Shown here: one piece after another, positions 49,473 to 58,105 of the stretch
Layout: each line of letters starts with the position of its first letter
Numbering within the stretch: the first letter of the stretch is position 1
Notes under the pieces: model-generated
The model's input: the letters and a program-made list of their open reading frames with translations, nothing else
What the model was told of the DNA's origin: nothing
Database searches by the model: none
NCBI RefSeq assembly: GCF_000613245.1
Contig: NZ_HG964936.1
Span: 640,175 to 704,174, forward strand
Direction: 5' to 3'
Length of the DNA stretch: 64,000 bases
From: Mycobacterium asiaticum DSM 44297
GTDB taxonomy: Bacteria > Actinomycetota > Actinomycetes > Mycobacteriales > Mycobacteriaceae
Translations under genes and position numbers: made by a program

Positions 49473-50888
49473 ATGCGGCACTACTACTCCGTGGACGCAA
49501 TTCGCGACGCCGAAGCGCCGTTGTTGGCGAGCATGCCCGACGGGGCGTTGATGCGGCGCGCCGCTTACGGTCTGGCGACCGCGATTGTGCGCGAACTGCG
49601 GGCCCGCACCGGCGGGGTGGCCGGCCGGCGGATCTGCGCGGTCGTGGGTTCGGGCGACAACGGCGGCGATGCGCTGTGGGCAGCAACCTTCCTGCGCCGT
49701 CGCGGCGCCGCCGCCGACGCGATACTGCTCAACCCGGAACGCGCTCACCAGAAGGGACTGGCGGCGTTTCGCAAGGCCGGAGGTCAGATTATCGAAAGGG
49801 TCCGCTCGGCAACGGATCTGGTCGTCGACGGGGTGGTGGGCATCTCCGGGTCGGGTCCGCTGCGGCCCGCCGCGGCGCAGGTATTCGACAGCGTGGGCGA
49901 CATCCCGGTGGTCGCGGTCGACATCCCCAGCGGGGTGGACGTGGCGACCGGGTCGGTCAGCGGACCGGCCGTGCACGCCGCGCTGACGGTGACTTTCGGC
50001 GGGCTGAAACCGGTGCATGCACTGGCCGATTGCGGCCGCGTCGAGCTCATCGACATCGGGCTGGACCTGCCCGACACCGACATGCTGGGATTCGAGGCCG
50101 CCGACGTGCTGGCGCGCTGGCCGATCCCCGGCGCGCACGACGACAAGTACACCCAGGGCGTGACCGGCGTGCTGGCCGGCAGTGCCACGTATCCGGGTGC
50201 CGCAGTGTTGTGTACCGGTGCCGCCGTCGCGGCCACTTCCGGGATGGTCCGCTACGCCGGCAGCGCCAACCACGAGGTGCTCGCGCACTGGCCGGAGGTC
50301 ATCGCCTCACCGAGCCCGGCATCCGCCGGCCGGGTCCAGGCGTGGGTCGTCGGCCCCGGCCTGGGACGGACGAAACCGGGGCCGGCCGCACTGTGGTTCG
50401 CGCTGGACACCGATCTACCGGTGCTGGTCGACGCGGACGGATTGACCATGCTGGCGGCCCACCCGGAGCTGGTGGCCGACCGCACGGCCCCGACGGTGCT
50501 GACGCCGCACGCCGGTGAGTTCGCCCGGCTGGCCGGGACGCCGCCCGGTGACGACCGGGTGGCCGCCTGCCGCAAGCTCGCCGACACCTTCGGTGCCACG
50601 GTGCTGCTCAAGGGCAATGTCACGGTCATCGCCGATCCCGGCGGACCGGTGTACCTGAACCCGGCCGGTCAGTCCTGGGCGGCGACCGCCGGGTCCGGCG
50701 ACGTGTTGTCCGGAATGATCGGTGCTCTGCTGGCGTCCGGGTTGCCGGCCGGCGAGGCGGCCGCCGCGGCCGCATTCGTGCACGCCCGTGCGGCGGCGTT
50801 GTCGGCCGCGGACCCCGGGCCTGGCGATGCACCGACGTCGGCGTCGCGCATCCTGCACCACATCCGGGCCGCCCTGGCGGCGCTGTAG
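49473..50888 (+). CDS. nnr: Bifunctional NAD(P)HX epimerase / dehydratase
   Basis: 471 aa (Mtb Rv3433c). It repairs hydrated NADH/NADPH. The N-terminal YjeF_N epimerase domain (about 1-210) has [15 protein letters not shown] and [13 protein letters not shown]. The C-terminal kinase-like dehydratase domain (about 225-470) has [13 protein letters not shown] and [21 protein letters not shown] chose ATG 49473 (MRHYYSV), matching Mtb; ATG 49461 and GTG 49470 are alternatives. The frame further upstream overlaps the methyltransferase and is not part of the gene. Confidence 0.93.
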   Translation: MRHYYSVDAIRDAEAPLLASMPDGALMRRAAYGLATAIVRELRARTGGVAGRRICAVVGSGDNGGDALWAATFLRRRGAAADAILLNPERAHQKGLAAFRKAGGQIIERVRSATDLVVDGVVGISGSGPLRPAAAQVFDSVGDIPVVAVDIPSGVDVATGSVSGPAVHAALTVTFGGLKPVHALADCGRVELIDIGLDLPDTDMLGFEAADVLARWPIPGAHDDKYTQGVTGVLAGSATYPGAAVLCTGAAVAATSGMVRYAGSANHEVLAHWPEVIASPSPASAGRVQAWVVGPGLGRTKPGPAALWFALDTDLPVLVDADGLTMLAAHPELVADRTAPTVLTPHAGEFARLAGTPPGDDRVAACRKLADTFGATVLLKGNVTVIADPGGPVYLNPAGQSWAATAGSGDVLSGMIGALLASGLPAGEAAAAAAFVHARAAALSAADPGPGDAPTSASRILHHIRAALAAL

Positions 50889-50918
50889 CCGACTCCGCTG
50901 TAGAGAAAGGATCTCACT

Positions 50919-52301
50919 GTGCCCCAACATCCCTCGCTGCCCGCGCACTCGATCGCTCCCGCCTACACCGGCCGGCTGTTCACCGCGCCGGTGCCGGCCC
51001 TGCGGCTGCCCGAGGAGTCGATGGATCCCGACGCCGCCTACCGCTTCATCCACGACGAACTGATGCTGGACGGCAGCTCGCGGCTGAACCTGGCCACCTT
51101 CGTTACCACCTGGATGGATCCCCAGGCGGGGCGGCTGATGGCCGAGACGTTCGACAAGAACATGATCGACAAGGACGAATACCCGGCGACCGCGGCCATC
51201 GAGCAGCGCTGCGTGTGCATGGTGGCCGACCTGTTCCACGCCGAGAACCTGCGCGACGACGACCCGAGCAGCGCCGTCGGCGTGTCCACGATCGGCTCCA
51301 GCGAGGCCGTCATGCTGGGCGGTCTGGCGCTGAAGTGGCGGTGGCGCGAGAAGGTCGGCAAGAACTGGAAGGCGCGCACTCCCAACCTGGTGATGGGCTC
51401 CAATGTGCAGGTGGTCTGGGAGAAGTTCTGCCGGTACTTCGACGTCGAACCCCGTTATCTGCCAATGGAAGAGGGGCGCTATGTGATCACTCCCGAGCAG
51501 GTGCTGGAGGCCGTCGACGAGGACACCATCGGCGTGGTGGCGATCCTGGGCACCACCTACACCGGCGAGCTGGAACCCATCGCCGAGATCTGCGCCGCAC
51601 TGGACAAGCTGGCGGCGGGCGGCGGTGTGGATGTTCCGGTGCATGTCGATGCCGCCAGCGGCGGGTTCGTGGTGCCCTTTCTGCACCCGGAGCTGAAGTG
51701 GGATTTCCGCCTGCCCCGGGTGGTGTCCATAAACGTCAGCGGCCACAAGTACGGGCTGACCTACCCAGGCGTCGGATTCGTGGTGTGGCGCAGCAAGGAG
51801 CACCTGCCGGAGGACCTGGTGTTCCACGTGAACTATCTGGGCGGCGACATGCCGACCTTCACGCTCAACTTCTCCCGGCCGGGCAACCAGGTGGTGGGCC
51901 AGTACTACAACTTCCTTCGCCTGGGTCGTGAGGGCTACACCCAGGTCATGCAGACACTGCAGTCGACCGCGCGCTGGCTGGGAGAGCAGTTGCGGGTCGG
52001 CGAGCATTGCGAGTTGATCTCCGATGGGTCGGCGATCCCGGTTGTCGCGTTCCGGTTGCAGCGCGGCCTCGGCTACACCGAATTCGACGTTTCCCACGAG
52101 CTGCGCGGCTTTGGCTGGCAGGTGCCGGCCTACACCATGCCCGACAATGCCACCGACGTGTCCGTGCTACGCATCGTGGTCCGCGAGGGCCTGTCCGCCG
52201 ACCTGGCCCGAGCCCTGCACGACGACGCCCGCACTGCCCTGGCCTCGCTGGACAAACTACGGCCGGGCGGGCACTACGAAGCTGAGCATTTCGCGCACTA
52301 A
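50919..52301 (+). CDS. gadB: Glutamate decarboxylase
   Basis: 460 aa PLP enzyme (Mtb Rv3432c) that forms GABA and CO2 from glutamate, consuming a proton. The PLP-binding Lys277 lies in VSGHKYGLTYPGVG, with the family sequence GTTYTGELEPIAEI before it and HVDAASGGFVVPFLHP for cofactor contact. GTG start after AGAGAAAGGA. Lies 30 bp after nnr. Likely acid resistance or GABA-shunt metabolism. Confidence 0.94.
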   Translation: MPQHPSLPAHSIAPAYTGRLFTAPVPALRLPEESMDPDAAYRFIHDELMLDGSSRLNLATFVTTWMDPQAGRLMAETFDKNMIDKDEYPATAAIEQRCVCMVADLFHAENLRDDDPSSAVGVSTIGSSEAVMLGGLALKWRWREKVGKNWKARTPNLVMGSNVQVVWEKFCRYFDVEPRYLPMEEGRYVITPEQVLEAVDEDTIGVVAILGTTYTGELEPIAEICAALDKLAAGGGVDVPVHVDAASGGFVVPFLHPELKWDFRLPRVVSINVSGHKYGLTYPGVGFVVWRSKEHLPEDLVFHVNYLGGDMPTFTLNFSRPGNQVVGQYYNFLRLGREGYTQVMQTLQSTARWLGEQLRVGEHCELISDGSAIPVVAFRLQRGLGYTEFDVSHELRGFGWQVPAYTMPDNATDVSVLRIVVREGLSADLARALHDDARTALASLDKLRPGGHYEAEHFAH

Positions 52302-52316
52302 CTGCTTTAGCGCGTT

Positions 52317-52371
52317 GACTCTGCGGCCAGTGCGCAGGTCCCTCGAAAGAGCCCGCCACCAGCGCAGAGTC
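52317..52371. repeat. Inverted repeat between gadB and alr
   Basis: GACTCTGCG at 52317-52325 is matched by CGCAGAGTC at 52363-52371. It is the main structure in the 105-bp gap and could act as a terminator for gadB or a small dispersed repeat. The alr promoter should also be in this gap but I see no clear hexamers. Confidence 0.35.
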
Positions 52372-52406
52372 GATCGGGCGAAGCCACGGCGCGGCGCTCT
52401 GGGACA

Positions 52407-53582
52407 ATGGCGGCCGTGGCCGTTACGTCGCTCTCTATGACGCCGGGTGTCCTCGCCGAGGCGGTGGTGGACCTCGGTGCTATCGCCCACAACGTGCGGG
52501 TGCTGCGCGAACACGCCGGAAAAGCGGAGGTCATGGCTGTCGTCAAGGCCGACGGATATGGCCACGGTGCCACCCGAGTGGCGTACGCGGCGTTGGCCGC
52601 CGGTGCCGCCGAACTTGGCGTAGCGACCGTCGACGAGGCGCTGGCCCTGCGGGCCGCCGGCATCGTCGAACCGGTGCTGGCCTGGCTGCACCCGCCCGGT
52701 TTCGACTTCGGATCGGCGCTGGCCGGCGACGTACAGATCGCGGTCTCCTCGGCACGCCAGCTAGGCGAGGTGCTCGAGGCGGTGCGCCGGACCGGCACCC
52801 AGGCCGTCGTCACCCTGAAGGTGGACACCGGCCTGAACCGCAATGGCGTGGCGCCCGCCGAATACCCTGCGGTGCTGGACGGGTTACGCAAGGCCGTCGC
52901 CGCCGAGGAAATCCGGCTGCGGGGATTGATGACGCACATGGTGTACGCCGACGCGCCGGAAGAACCGATCAACGACCTGCAGGCCAAGCGGTTCCGGGAA
53001 ATGCTGGCCTACGCCCGAGACCAGAAGGTGGAGTTCGAGGTGGCGCACCTGTCGAATTCCTCGGCCACCATGGCCCGTCCGGACCTCACCTTCGACCTGG
53101 TGCGACCCGGGATCGCCGTCTACGGTCTGAGCCCGGTGCCTAAGTTGGGAGACATGGGCCTGATTCCGGCGATGACCGTCAAATGCCCTGTCGCCCTTGT
53201 CAAGTCGATCAAAGCGGGTGAGGGGGTGTCTTATGGGCACACCTGGATCGCGCCACGTGACACCAACGTGGCGTTGCTGCCGATCGGGTACGCCGACGGT
53301 GTGATCCGGTCGCTGGGTGGGCGGCTCGAGGTGCTGATCAACGGGCGGCGCCGACCCGGAGTGGGACGGGTCTGCATGGACCAGTTCGTCGTCGATCTGG
53401 GTCCGGGGCAACCCGACGTGCGCGAAGGCGACGAGGTGATCCTTTTCGGGCCGGGCGGCCGCGGCGAGCCCACCGCGCAGGACTGGGCCGACCTGGCGGG
53501 CACGATTCACTACGAGGTGGTCACCGGCATTCGGGGCCGGATCAGCCGGACCTACCGCGAGGCGCAGACCGTTGAGTCCTGA
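52407..53582 (+). CDS. alr: Alanine racemase
   Basis: PLP enzyme making D-alanine for peptidoglycan; 391 aa from the ATG at 52407 (Mtb Rv3423c, target of cycloserine). The PLP-binding Lys47 is in [12 protein letters not shown] and the catalytic Tyr276 in [11 protein letters not shown] 52416 or ATG 52437 are possible shorter starts. The stop overlaps the TTG-started hydrolase gene that follows, so the two are probably co-translated. Essential for cell-wall synthesis unless an alternative exists. Confidence 0.94.
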   Translation: MAAVAVTSLSMTPGVLAEAVVDLGAIAHNVRVLREHAGKAEVMAVVKADGYGHGATRVAYAALAAGAAELGVATVDEALALRAAGIVEPVLAWLHPPGFDFGSALAGDVQIAVSSARQLGEVLEAVRRTGTQAVVTLKVDTGLNRNGVAPAEYPAVLDGLRKAVAAEEIRLRGLMTHMVYADAPEEPINDLQAKRFREMLAYARDQKVEFEVAHLSNSSATMARPDLTFDLVRPGIAVYGLSPVPKLGDMGLIPAMTVKCPVALVKSIKAGEGVSYGHTWIAPRDTNVALLPIGYADGVIRSLGGRLEVLINGRRRPGVGRVCMDQFVVDLGPGQPDVREGDEVILFGPGGRGEPTAQDWADLAGTIHYEVVTGIRGRISRTYREAQTVES

Positions 53583-54699
53583 CGACAAACGCCACCTGCA
53601 CCGGGGCAGGGCGTGGTTGGCCGGAAGCGCCGGGCTGACCGCGGTGGCCACCCTGGTCGGTGCGTCGGCGCGCAAGACCATCATCGAACGCACCAACACG
53701 GGCGAAGATCCCTGGGCCGGGGAGGATTTCGAGCGGCTGGACAGCGACCGCGATTACGTCGTGACAACGTCCGACGGGGTGCCGCTGGTGGTGCGCGAGG
53801 CTGGTCCGGAAGATGCGCCGCTGACTGTCGTCTTCGCCCACGGATTCTGTCTGCGCATGGGTGCGTTCCACTTTCAGCGGATACGACTCGCCGAGGTCTT
53901 CGGTCCGCAAGTGCGGATGGTCTTCTACGACCAGCGCGGACACGGCGAGTCCGGGGAAGGTGAGCCTGAGTCTTACACGCTGACCCAGCTCGGCGGGGAC
54001 CTGGAGTCCGTGCTGCGGGTGGCCGCACCGCGCGGGCCGATCGTGTTGGTAGGTCACTCGATGGGCGGCATGACGGTGCTTTCGCACGCGCGTCAGTTCC
54101 CCGAGCACTACGGCCGCCGGATCGTCGGGGCGGCGCTGATCTCCTCGGCCGCCGAGGGGGTCACCCGCTCACCGCTGGGTGCGTTCTTGAGAAACCCTGC
54201 GTTGGAAGCGGTTCGGTTCGCCGCCAAGTCCGCGCCCAATCTGGTGCACCGCGGCCGCAACGTGTCGCGATCCCTGATCGGCCCGATCCTGCGCGCCGCG
54301 TCCTACAGCGATTTGCAGGTCAGCCGCAGCCTGGACGCCTTCTCGCAGCGGATGATGAACGGCACCCCGATCGCCACCCTGGTCGGCTTCCTGCGCGCGC
54401 TGGAAACGCACGACGAAACCGCCGGGCTGTGGACGCTGCTGAGGATTCCAACGCTGATCGCCTGCGGTGACCATGACCTGCTCACCCCGGACGAGTATTC
54501 GAGGCTGATGGCGGCCTCGCTGCCGCGGTCCGAGTTGGTGATTGTCACCGGGGCGAGCCACCTGGCGCTGCTGGACAAGCCCGACGCCATCAACGACGGG
54601 TTGATCCGGCTTATCGACCGGTCGCTGCCGGGCAAGCTGCGGCTGCGGTACCGGCGGTTCGGTGGGCGGCTGCGAAAGCGGTTCCGGCGCAATGGATAA
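53572..54699 (+). CDS. Alpha/beta hydrolase with N-terminal membrane/signal segment
   Basis: 375 aa starting at TTG 53572, overlapping alr. A hydrophobic segment at about 13-30 ([18 protein letters not shown]) suggests export or membrane anchoring. The hydrolase triad is Ser163 in [12 protein letters not shown], an Asp in [11 protein letters not shown] and His in [12 protein letters not shown], with oxyanion loop [10 protein letters not shown]. It is a lipase/esterase-like enzyme of unknown substrate. I do not recall this gene between alr and tsaE in Mtb, but it occurs in other mycobacteria. It overlaps tsaE by 8 bp. Confidence 0.85.
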   Translation: MSPDDKRHLHRGRAWLAGSAGLTAVATLVGASARKTIIERTNTGEDPWAGEDFERLDSDRDYVVTTSDGVPLVVREAGPEDAPLTVVFAHGFCLRMGAFHFQRIRLAEVFGPQVRMVFYDQRGHGESGEGEPESYTLTQLGGDLESVLRVAAPRGPIVLVGHSMGGMTVLSHARQFPEHYGRRIVGAALISSAAEGVTRSPLGAFLRNPALEAVRFAAKSAPNLVHRGRNVSRSLIGPILRAASYSDLQVSRSLDAFSQRMMNGTPIATLVGFLRALETHDETAGLWTLLRIPTLIACGDHDLLTPDEYSRLMAASLPRSELVIVTGASHLALLDKPDAINDGLIRLIDRSLPGKLRLRYRRFGGRLRKRFRRNG

Positions 54700-55195
54700 C
54701 GGCACTGCCACCCTTGAGCGCGTCGAGGACACCCTGGAACTCGGGTCCCGGCTCGGGGAGCAGCTGCGTGCCGGTGACGTGGTGGTTCTCACCGGCCCGC
54801 TAGGTGCTGGAAAGACCGTCCTGGCCAAGGGTATTGCGGCGGCAATGGATGTCGACGGTCCGGTGACGTCGCCGACGTTCGTGCTGGCGCGCGTGCACCC
54901 GGCGCGGCAGGCGGGCAAGCCGGCAATGGTCCACGTCGACGTCTACCGGCTGCTGGACCAGCACGGCGCCGACCTGCTCGGCGAACTGGACTCACTGGAT
55001 CTGGACACCGACCTGCAGGACGCCGTCGTCGTGGTGGAGTGGGGTGAAGGACTGGTCGAACGGCTTGCCGAGCGGCACTTGGATATTCGGTTGGAACGGG
55101 TCATGCACTCCGATGTGCGGATCGCGACCTGGGAGTGGGTGCGCACCACCGGCGACGATGCAGAGCGCAGCGATGAGGAGGAGCGGTGCAGATAG
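54692..55195 (+). CDS. tsaE: tRNA t6A biosynthesis ATPase TsaE, C terminus encoded by a MIRU-like element
   Basis: 167 aa (Mtb Rv3422c). It is the ATPase of the TsaB-TsaD-TsaE complex that makes t6A37 on ANN-decoding tRNAs. The Walker A motif is GPLGAGKTVLAKG, and VTSPTFVLARVH and HVDVYRLL follow. The last about 15 residues (GDDAERSDEEERC) are encoded by a MIRU-like repeat, so the natural C terminus is probably the WEWVRTT before it. It overlaps tsaB by 10 bp. Confidence 0.92.
   Translation: MDNGTATLERVEDTLELGSRLGEQLRAGDVVVLTGPLGAGKTVLAKGIAAAMDVDGPVTSPTFVLARVHPARQAGKPAMVHVDVYRLLDQHGADLLGELDSLDLDTDLQDAVVVVEWGEGLVERLAERHLDIRLERVMHSDVRIATWEWVRTTGDDAERSDEEERCR
55150..55190. repeat. MIRU-like element at tsaE/tsaB junction
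   Basis: CGGCGACGATGCAGAGCG followed by CAGCGATGAGGAGGAGCGG matches the mycobacterial interspersed repetitive unit (MIRU) core. It encodes the end of TsaE in one frame, and its GAGGAGGAGCG acts as the ribosome binding site directly before the tsaB GTG at 55186. The related sequence is present in three copies at 55824-55985. Confidence 0.75.
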
Positions 55196-55815
55196 CCATC
55201 GTGTTGGCATTAGACACCGCGACCCCGGCCGTCACGGCGGGCATTGTCCGGCTCGAGGACCTCGCGACGCTTGCCGAGCGCGTGACCGTGGACGCTCGGG
55301 CGCACGCGGAGCGGTTGACGCCCAATGTGATTGAGGCGCTCGCCGCGGCGGGTCTGACGATGGCAGACCTGGACGCCGTGGTGGTCGGTTGTGGTCCCGG
55401 GCCGTTCACCGGCCTGCGGGCCGGCATGGCCACCGCCGCCGCCTACGGGCACGCACTGGGCATCCCGGTACACGGCGTCTGCAGCCTGGATGGCATCGGC
55501 CGGCTGACCAGTGGGGACACCCTGGTCGTCACCGACGCCCGCCGGCGCGAGGTCTATTGGGCGCGCTACCGCGACGGCGTCCGCACCGACGGCCCGGCGG
55601 TCAACGCCCCGGCCGATGTCGATGCCGGACCAGCACGAGCGGTTGCCGGCTCGCCGGAGCACGCGGCGTTGTTCGATCTGCCGCGGTGCGAGCCGGTGTA
55701 TCCCACGCCGGCCGGTTTAGCGATGGCCGTGCCGGATTGGTCGGCGCAGCCCGCACCGCTGGTGGCGTTGTACCTGCGTCGTCCGGACGCTAAACCGTTG
55801 GCGGCCAAGCCATGA
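55186..55815 (+). CDS. tsaB: tRNA t6A biosynthesis protein TsaB
   Basis: 209 aa (Mtb Rv3421c), ASKHA-fold partner of TsaD. The N terminus reads ALDTATPAVTAGIV; GCGPGPFTGLRAGMATAAAY is the conserved TsaB segment. The GTG at 55186 is preceded by the MIRU-provided GAGGAGG; a GTG at 55201 would remove 5 residues. The C terminus overlaps the rimI start (ATGA). Confidence 0.92.
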   Translation: MQIAIVLALDTATPAVTAGIVRLEDLATLAERVTVDARAHAERLTPNVIEALAAAGLTMADLDAVVVGCGPGPFTGLRAGMATAAAYGHALGIPVHGVCSLDGIGRLTSGDTLVVTDARRREVYWARYRDGVRTDGPAVNAPADVDAGPARAVAGSPEHAALFDLPRCEPVYPTPAGLAMAVPDWSAQPAPLVALYLRRPDAKPLAAKP

Positions 55816-56441
55816 CCTCCCGCGCCAGCGACGATGCAGAGCGAATGCGATGCGGAGGAGCGGCGCCATGGGGCGCCGCCAGCGACGATGCAGAGCGAAT
55901 GCGATGCGGAGGAGCGGCGCCATCGGGTGCCGCCAGCGACGATGCAGAGCGAATGCGATGCGGAGGAGCGGCGCCATCGGGCGCCGCTGAACCCATTACC
56001 ATCGGCGCGCTGACCTACGCCGACGCCGCCCGGTGCGCGGAGCTGGAGGCGCTGCTGTTCGACGGTGACGACCCGTGGCCGGCTGTCGCGTTCAAGCGGG
56101 AGCTGGCCAGCAAGACCAACCACTACGTAGGTGCGCGCAGCAGCGACACGCTGGTCGGCTACGCGGGGATCTCGCGGTTGGGCCGCACCCCGCCCTTCGA
56201 ATACGAGGTGCACACCATCGGTGTGGATCCCGCCTACCAGGGGCGCGGGATCGGGCGTCGGCTGCTCGACGAACTCCTGGATTACGCCGACGGGGGCGTG
56301 GTGTTCCTGGAGGTTCGCACCGACAACGAGCCGGCGATCGGGCTGTACCGCAGCGTCGGTTTCGAACAGGTCGGTCTGCGCAAGCGCTACTACCGGGTGA
56401 GTGGCGCCGACGCCTACACGATGCGACGGGAAGCCCAATGA
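55812..56441 (+). CDS. rimI: Ribosomal-protein-alanine N-acetyltransferase RimI with repeat-encoded N-terminal insert
   Basis: 209 aa, against about 158 in Mtb Rv3420c. A 54-residue insert after MTSR is encoded by three 54-bp repeats ([19 protein letters not shown], 18 residues each). The GNAT domain then begins at [16 protein letters not shown]. The acetyl-CoA loop is [15 protein letters not shown] and the C-terminal [19 protein letters not shown] is conserved. RimI acetylates protein N termini such as S18 in E. coli. The ATG overlaps the tsaB stop; the gene is coupled to tsaD by ATGA. Confidence 0.88.
   Translation: MTSRASDDAERMRCGGAAPWGAASDDAERMRCGGAAPSGAASDDAERMRCGGAAPSGAAEPITIGALTYADAARCAELEALLFDGDDPWPAVAFKRELASKTNHYVGARSSDTLVGYAGISRLGRTPPFEYEVHTIGVDPAYQGRGIGRRLLDELLDYADGGVVFLEVRTDNEPAIGLYRSVGFEQVGLRKRYYRVSGADAYTMRREAQ
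55824..55985. repeat. Three-copy 54-bp tandem repeat (MIRU/VNTR-like)
   Basis: Copies run 55824-55877, 55878-55931 and 55932-55985 and are almost identical; they differ only near the 3' end (CCATGGGGC, CCATCGGGT, CCATCGGGC). The core is GCCAGCGACGATGCAGAGCG then AATGCGATGCGGAGGAGCGG. The unit length is a multiple of three, so the rimI frame stays open. The core matches the MIRU family that is scattered in mycobacterial genomes and often sits at gene junctions. Confidence 0.85.
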
Positions 56442-57471
56442 CTACCATCCTTGCTATCGAAACCTCCTGTGATGAAACGGGTGTCGGCATTGCACGCCTT
56501 GATGGCTCCGGTCAAGGAGCCACGGTGACACTGTTGGCCGACGAGGTGGCGTCCAGCGTCGACGAGCATGTCCGGTTCGGCGGTGTGGTGCCCGAAATCG
56601 CCTCGCGTGCGCACCTGGAGGCGTTGGGCCAGCGATGCGCCGCGCGTTGAAAACGGCCGGTTTGAGTAAGCCCGACATCGTCGCCGCCACCATCGGGCCC
56701 GGGCTGGCCGGTGCGCTGTTGGTGGGAGTGGCTGCGGCCAAGGCATATTCGGCGGCCTGGGGGGTGCCGTTCTACGCCGTCAACCATCTCGGCGGACATC
56801 TGGCCGCCGATCTCTACGAGCACGGGCCGTTGCCGGAGAGTGTGGCGTTGTTGGTGTCCGGCGGCCACACTCACCTGCTGCATGTGCGTTCGCTGGGCGA
56901 GCCGATCGTCGAGCTCGGTAGCACCGTCGACGACGCCGCCGGCGAGGCCTATGACAAGGTGGCCCGGCTGCTGGGTCTGGGTTATCCGGGCGGGCGGGTG
57001 CTCGATGAGCTGGCCCGCACCGGCGATCGGGACGCTGTGGTGTTTCCGCGCGGGATGTCCGGACCCAGGGACGACCCGTACGCATTCAGCTTCTCCGGCC
57101 TCAAGACCGCGGTCGCTCGCTACGTCGAGAGTCACCCGGATTTCCGGCCGGCCGACGTTGCCGCCGGATTCCAGGAGGCGGTCGCCGACGTATTGACCAA
57201 GAAGGCGGTGCGGGCGGCGACCGAGCTGGGGGTATCGACGCTGCTGATCGCCGGGGGAGTGGCGGCCAATTCGCGGCTGCGCGAGCTGGCCACGCAGCGA
57301 TGCGCCGATGCCGGCCTGACCCTACGGATCCCCCGGCCGCGGCTGTGCACGGACAACGGGGCGATGATCGCGGCGTTCGCCGCGCAGCTCGTCGTGGCGG
57401 GAGCCCCGCCGTCGCCGCTGGACGCGGCCAGCGACCCGGGGCTGCCGGTGGTCAAGGCGCAGGTGGGGTAG
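56438..57471 (+). pseudogene. tsaD: tsaD (tRNA threonylcarbamoyltransferase catalytic subunit), frameshifted
   Basis: The coding sequence matches Mtb Rv3419c (about 344 aa) in two frames. The first part (56438-56650) encodes [15 protein letters not shown] to [10 protein letters not shown], then hits a TGA. The second (56635-57471) resumes with [16 protein letters not shown] and carries [10 protein letters not shown] (metal His) and the C-terminal [12 protein letters not shown]. Restoring one C after 56630 (GGCC to GGCCC) would rejoin the frames as [10 protein letters not shown]. TsaD is normally essential, so a sequencing or assembly error is the likeliest cause. Last gene of the tsaE-tsaB-rimI-tsaD cluster. 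Confidence 0.85.
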
Positions 57472-57510
57472 TGCCGCAAATGCCGACCCGCGGGAAGCAC
57501 CGGGCCGCCC

Positions 57511-57544
57511 TTGAGTGCTAGCACTCTCGTGTATAGAGTGCTAG
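57511..57544 (+). promoter_or_regulatory. CIRCE element (HrcA operator) over the groES promoter
   Basis: CTAGCACTC at 57518-57526, nine bases, then GAGTGCTAG at 57536-57544 is a CIRCE operator as bound by HrcA. A third half-site GAGTGCTA at 57513-57520 makes the perfect palindrome GAGTGCTAGCACTC at 57513-57526. TTGAGT (57511-57516) and TAGAGT (57534-57539) are spaced by 17 bp and form a likely SigA promoter within the operator. The rest of the 244-bp gap between tsaD and groES (57472-57715) is leader with no gene seen. Confidence 0.85.
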
Positions 57545-57715
57545 GAGGCAGTCGGAATTCCCCGTGCGTCGGCACCCGCGACGACGACGCTAGGGCTAGG
57601 ACGAATGCCAGGTCATCTGGTAATTCGGACGGTTCGGGGTAGCCCCCGGACCGACCGCCAAACTCGGTCGGGGCGAACGTCCCGGACCCGATCTAACTAG
57701 TGGAGGGCTCCAATC

Positions 57716-58018
57716 GTGGCGAAGGTGAACATCAAGCCACTCGAGGACAAGATTCTCGTACAGGCCAACGAGGCCGAGACCACGACCGCGTCCGGTCTGG
57801 TCATTCCTGACACCGCCAAGGAGAAGCCCCAGGAGGGCACCGTCGTTGCAGTCGGTCCCGGCCGCTGGGACGAGGACGGCGAGAAGCGGATCCCGCTCGA
57901 CGTCTCCGAGGGTGACACCGTCATCTACAGCAAGTACGGCGGCACCGAGATCAAGTACGGCGGCGAGGAATACCTGATTCTGTCGGCGCGCGACGTGCTG
58001 GCTGTCGTTAACAAGTAA
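57716..58018 (+). CDS. groES: Co-chaperonin GroES
   Basis: 100 aa (Mtb Rv3418c), forms the heptameric lid on GroEL. Seen: [20 protein letters not shown], the mobile loop [20 protein letters not shown], and [15 protein letters not shown] at the end. GTG start after GGAGGGCTCC. The CIRCE element upstream implies HrcA-controlled heat-shock expression. groEL1 follows after an 87-bp gap that contains a stem-loop. Confidence 0.97.
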   Translation: MAKVNIKPLEDKILVQANEAETTTASGLVIPDTAKEKPQEGTVVAVGPGRWDEDGEKRIPLDVSEGDTVIYSKYGGTEIKYGGEEYLILSARDVLAVVNK

Positions 58019-58030
58019 GTCACCATGTTC

Positions 58031-58073
58031 GCCCCGGCGATCCCCGTGCCCAGGCACGGGTGATTTCCGGGGC
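58031..58073 (+). promoter_or_regulatory. Nested stem-loop between groES and groEL1
   Basis: GCCCCGG (58031-58037) pairs with CCGGGGC (58067-58073), and inside it CCCGTGC (58043-58049) pairs with GCACGGG (58054-58060). The structure fills much of the 87-bp intercistronic gap. It could stabilise the groES transcript, direct RNase cleavage or cause partial termination, which would allow different GroES and GroEL1 levels. Confidence 0.55.
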
Positions 58074-58105
58074 GGCATGCGTTATGAGCTGGGCTAAGGA
58101 GCCTG

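Noticed and set aside
49398..50288. Upstream extension of the methyltransferase frame
   Set aside because: Antisense to nnr; the ATG at 49397 has a strong ribosome site and the family N terminus.
55824..55985. CRISPR array
   Set aside because: The 54-bp units are contiguous with no unique spacers and no cas genes nearby; they are tandem repeats.
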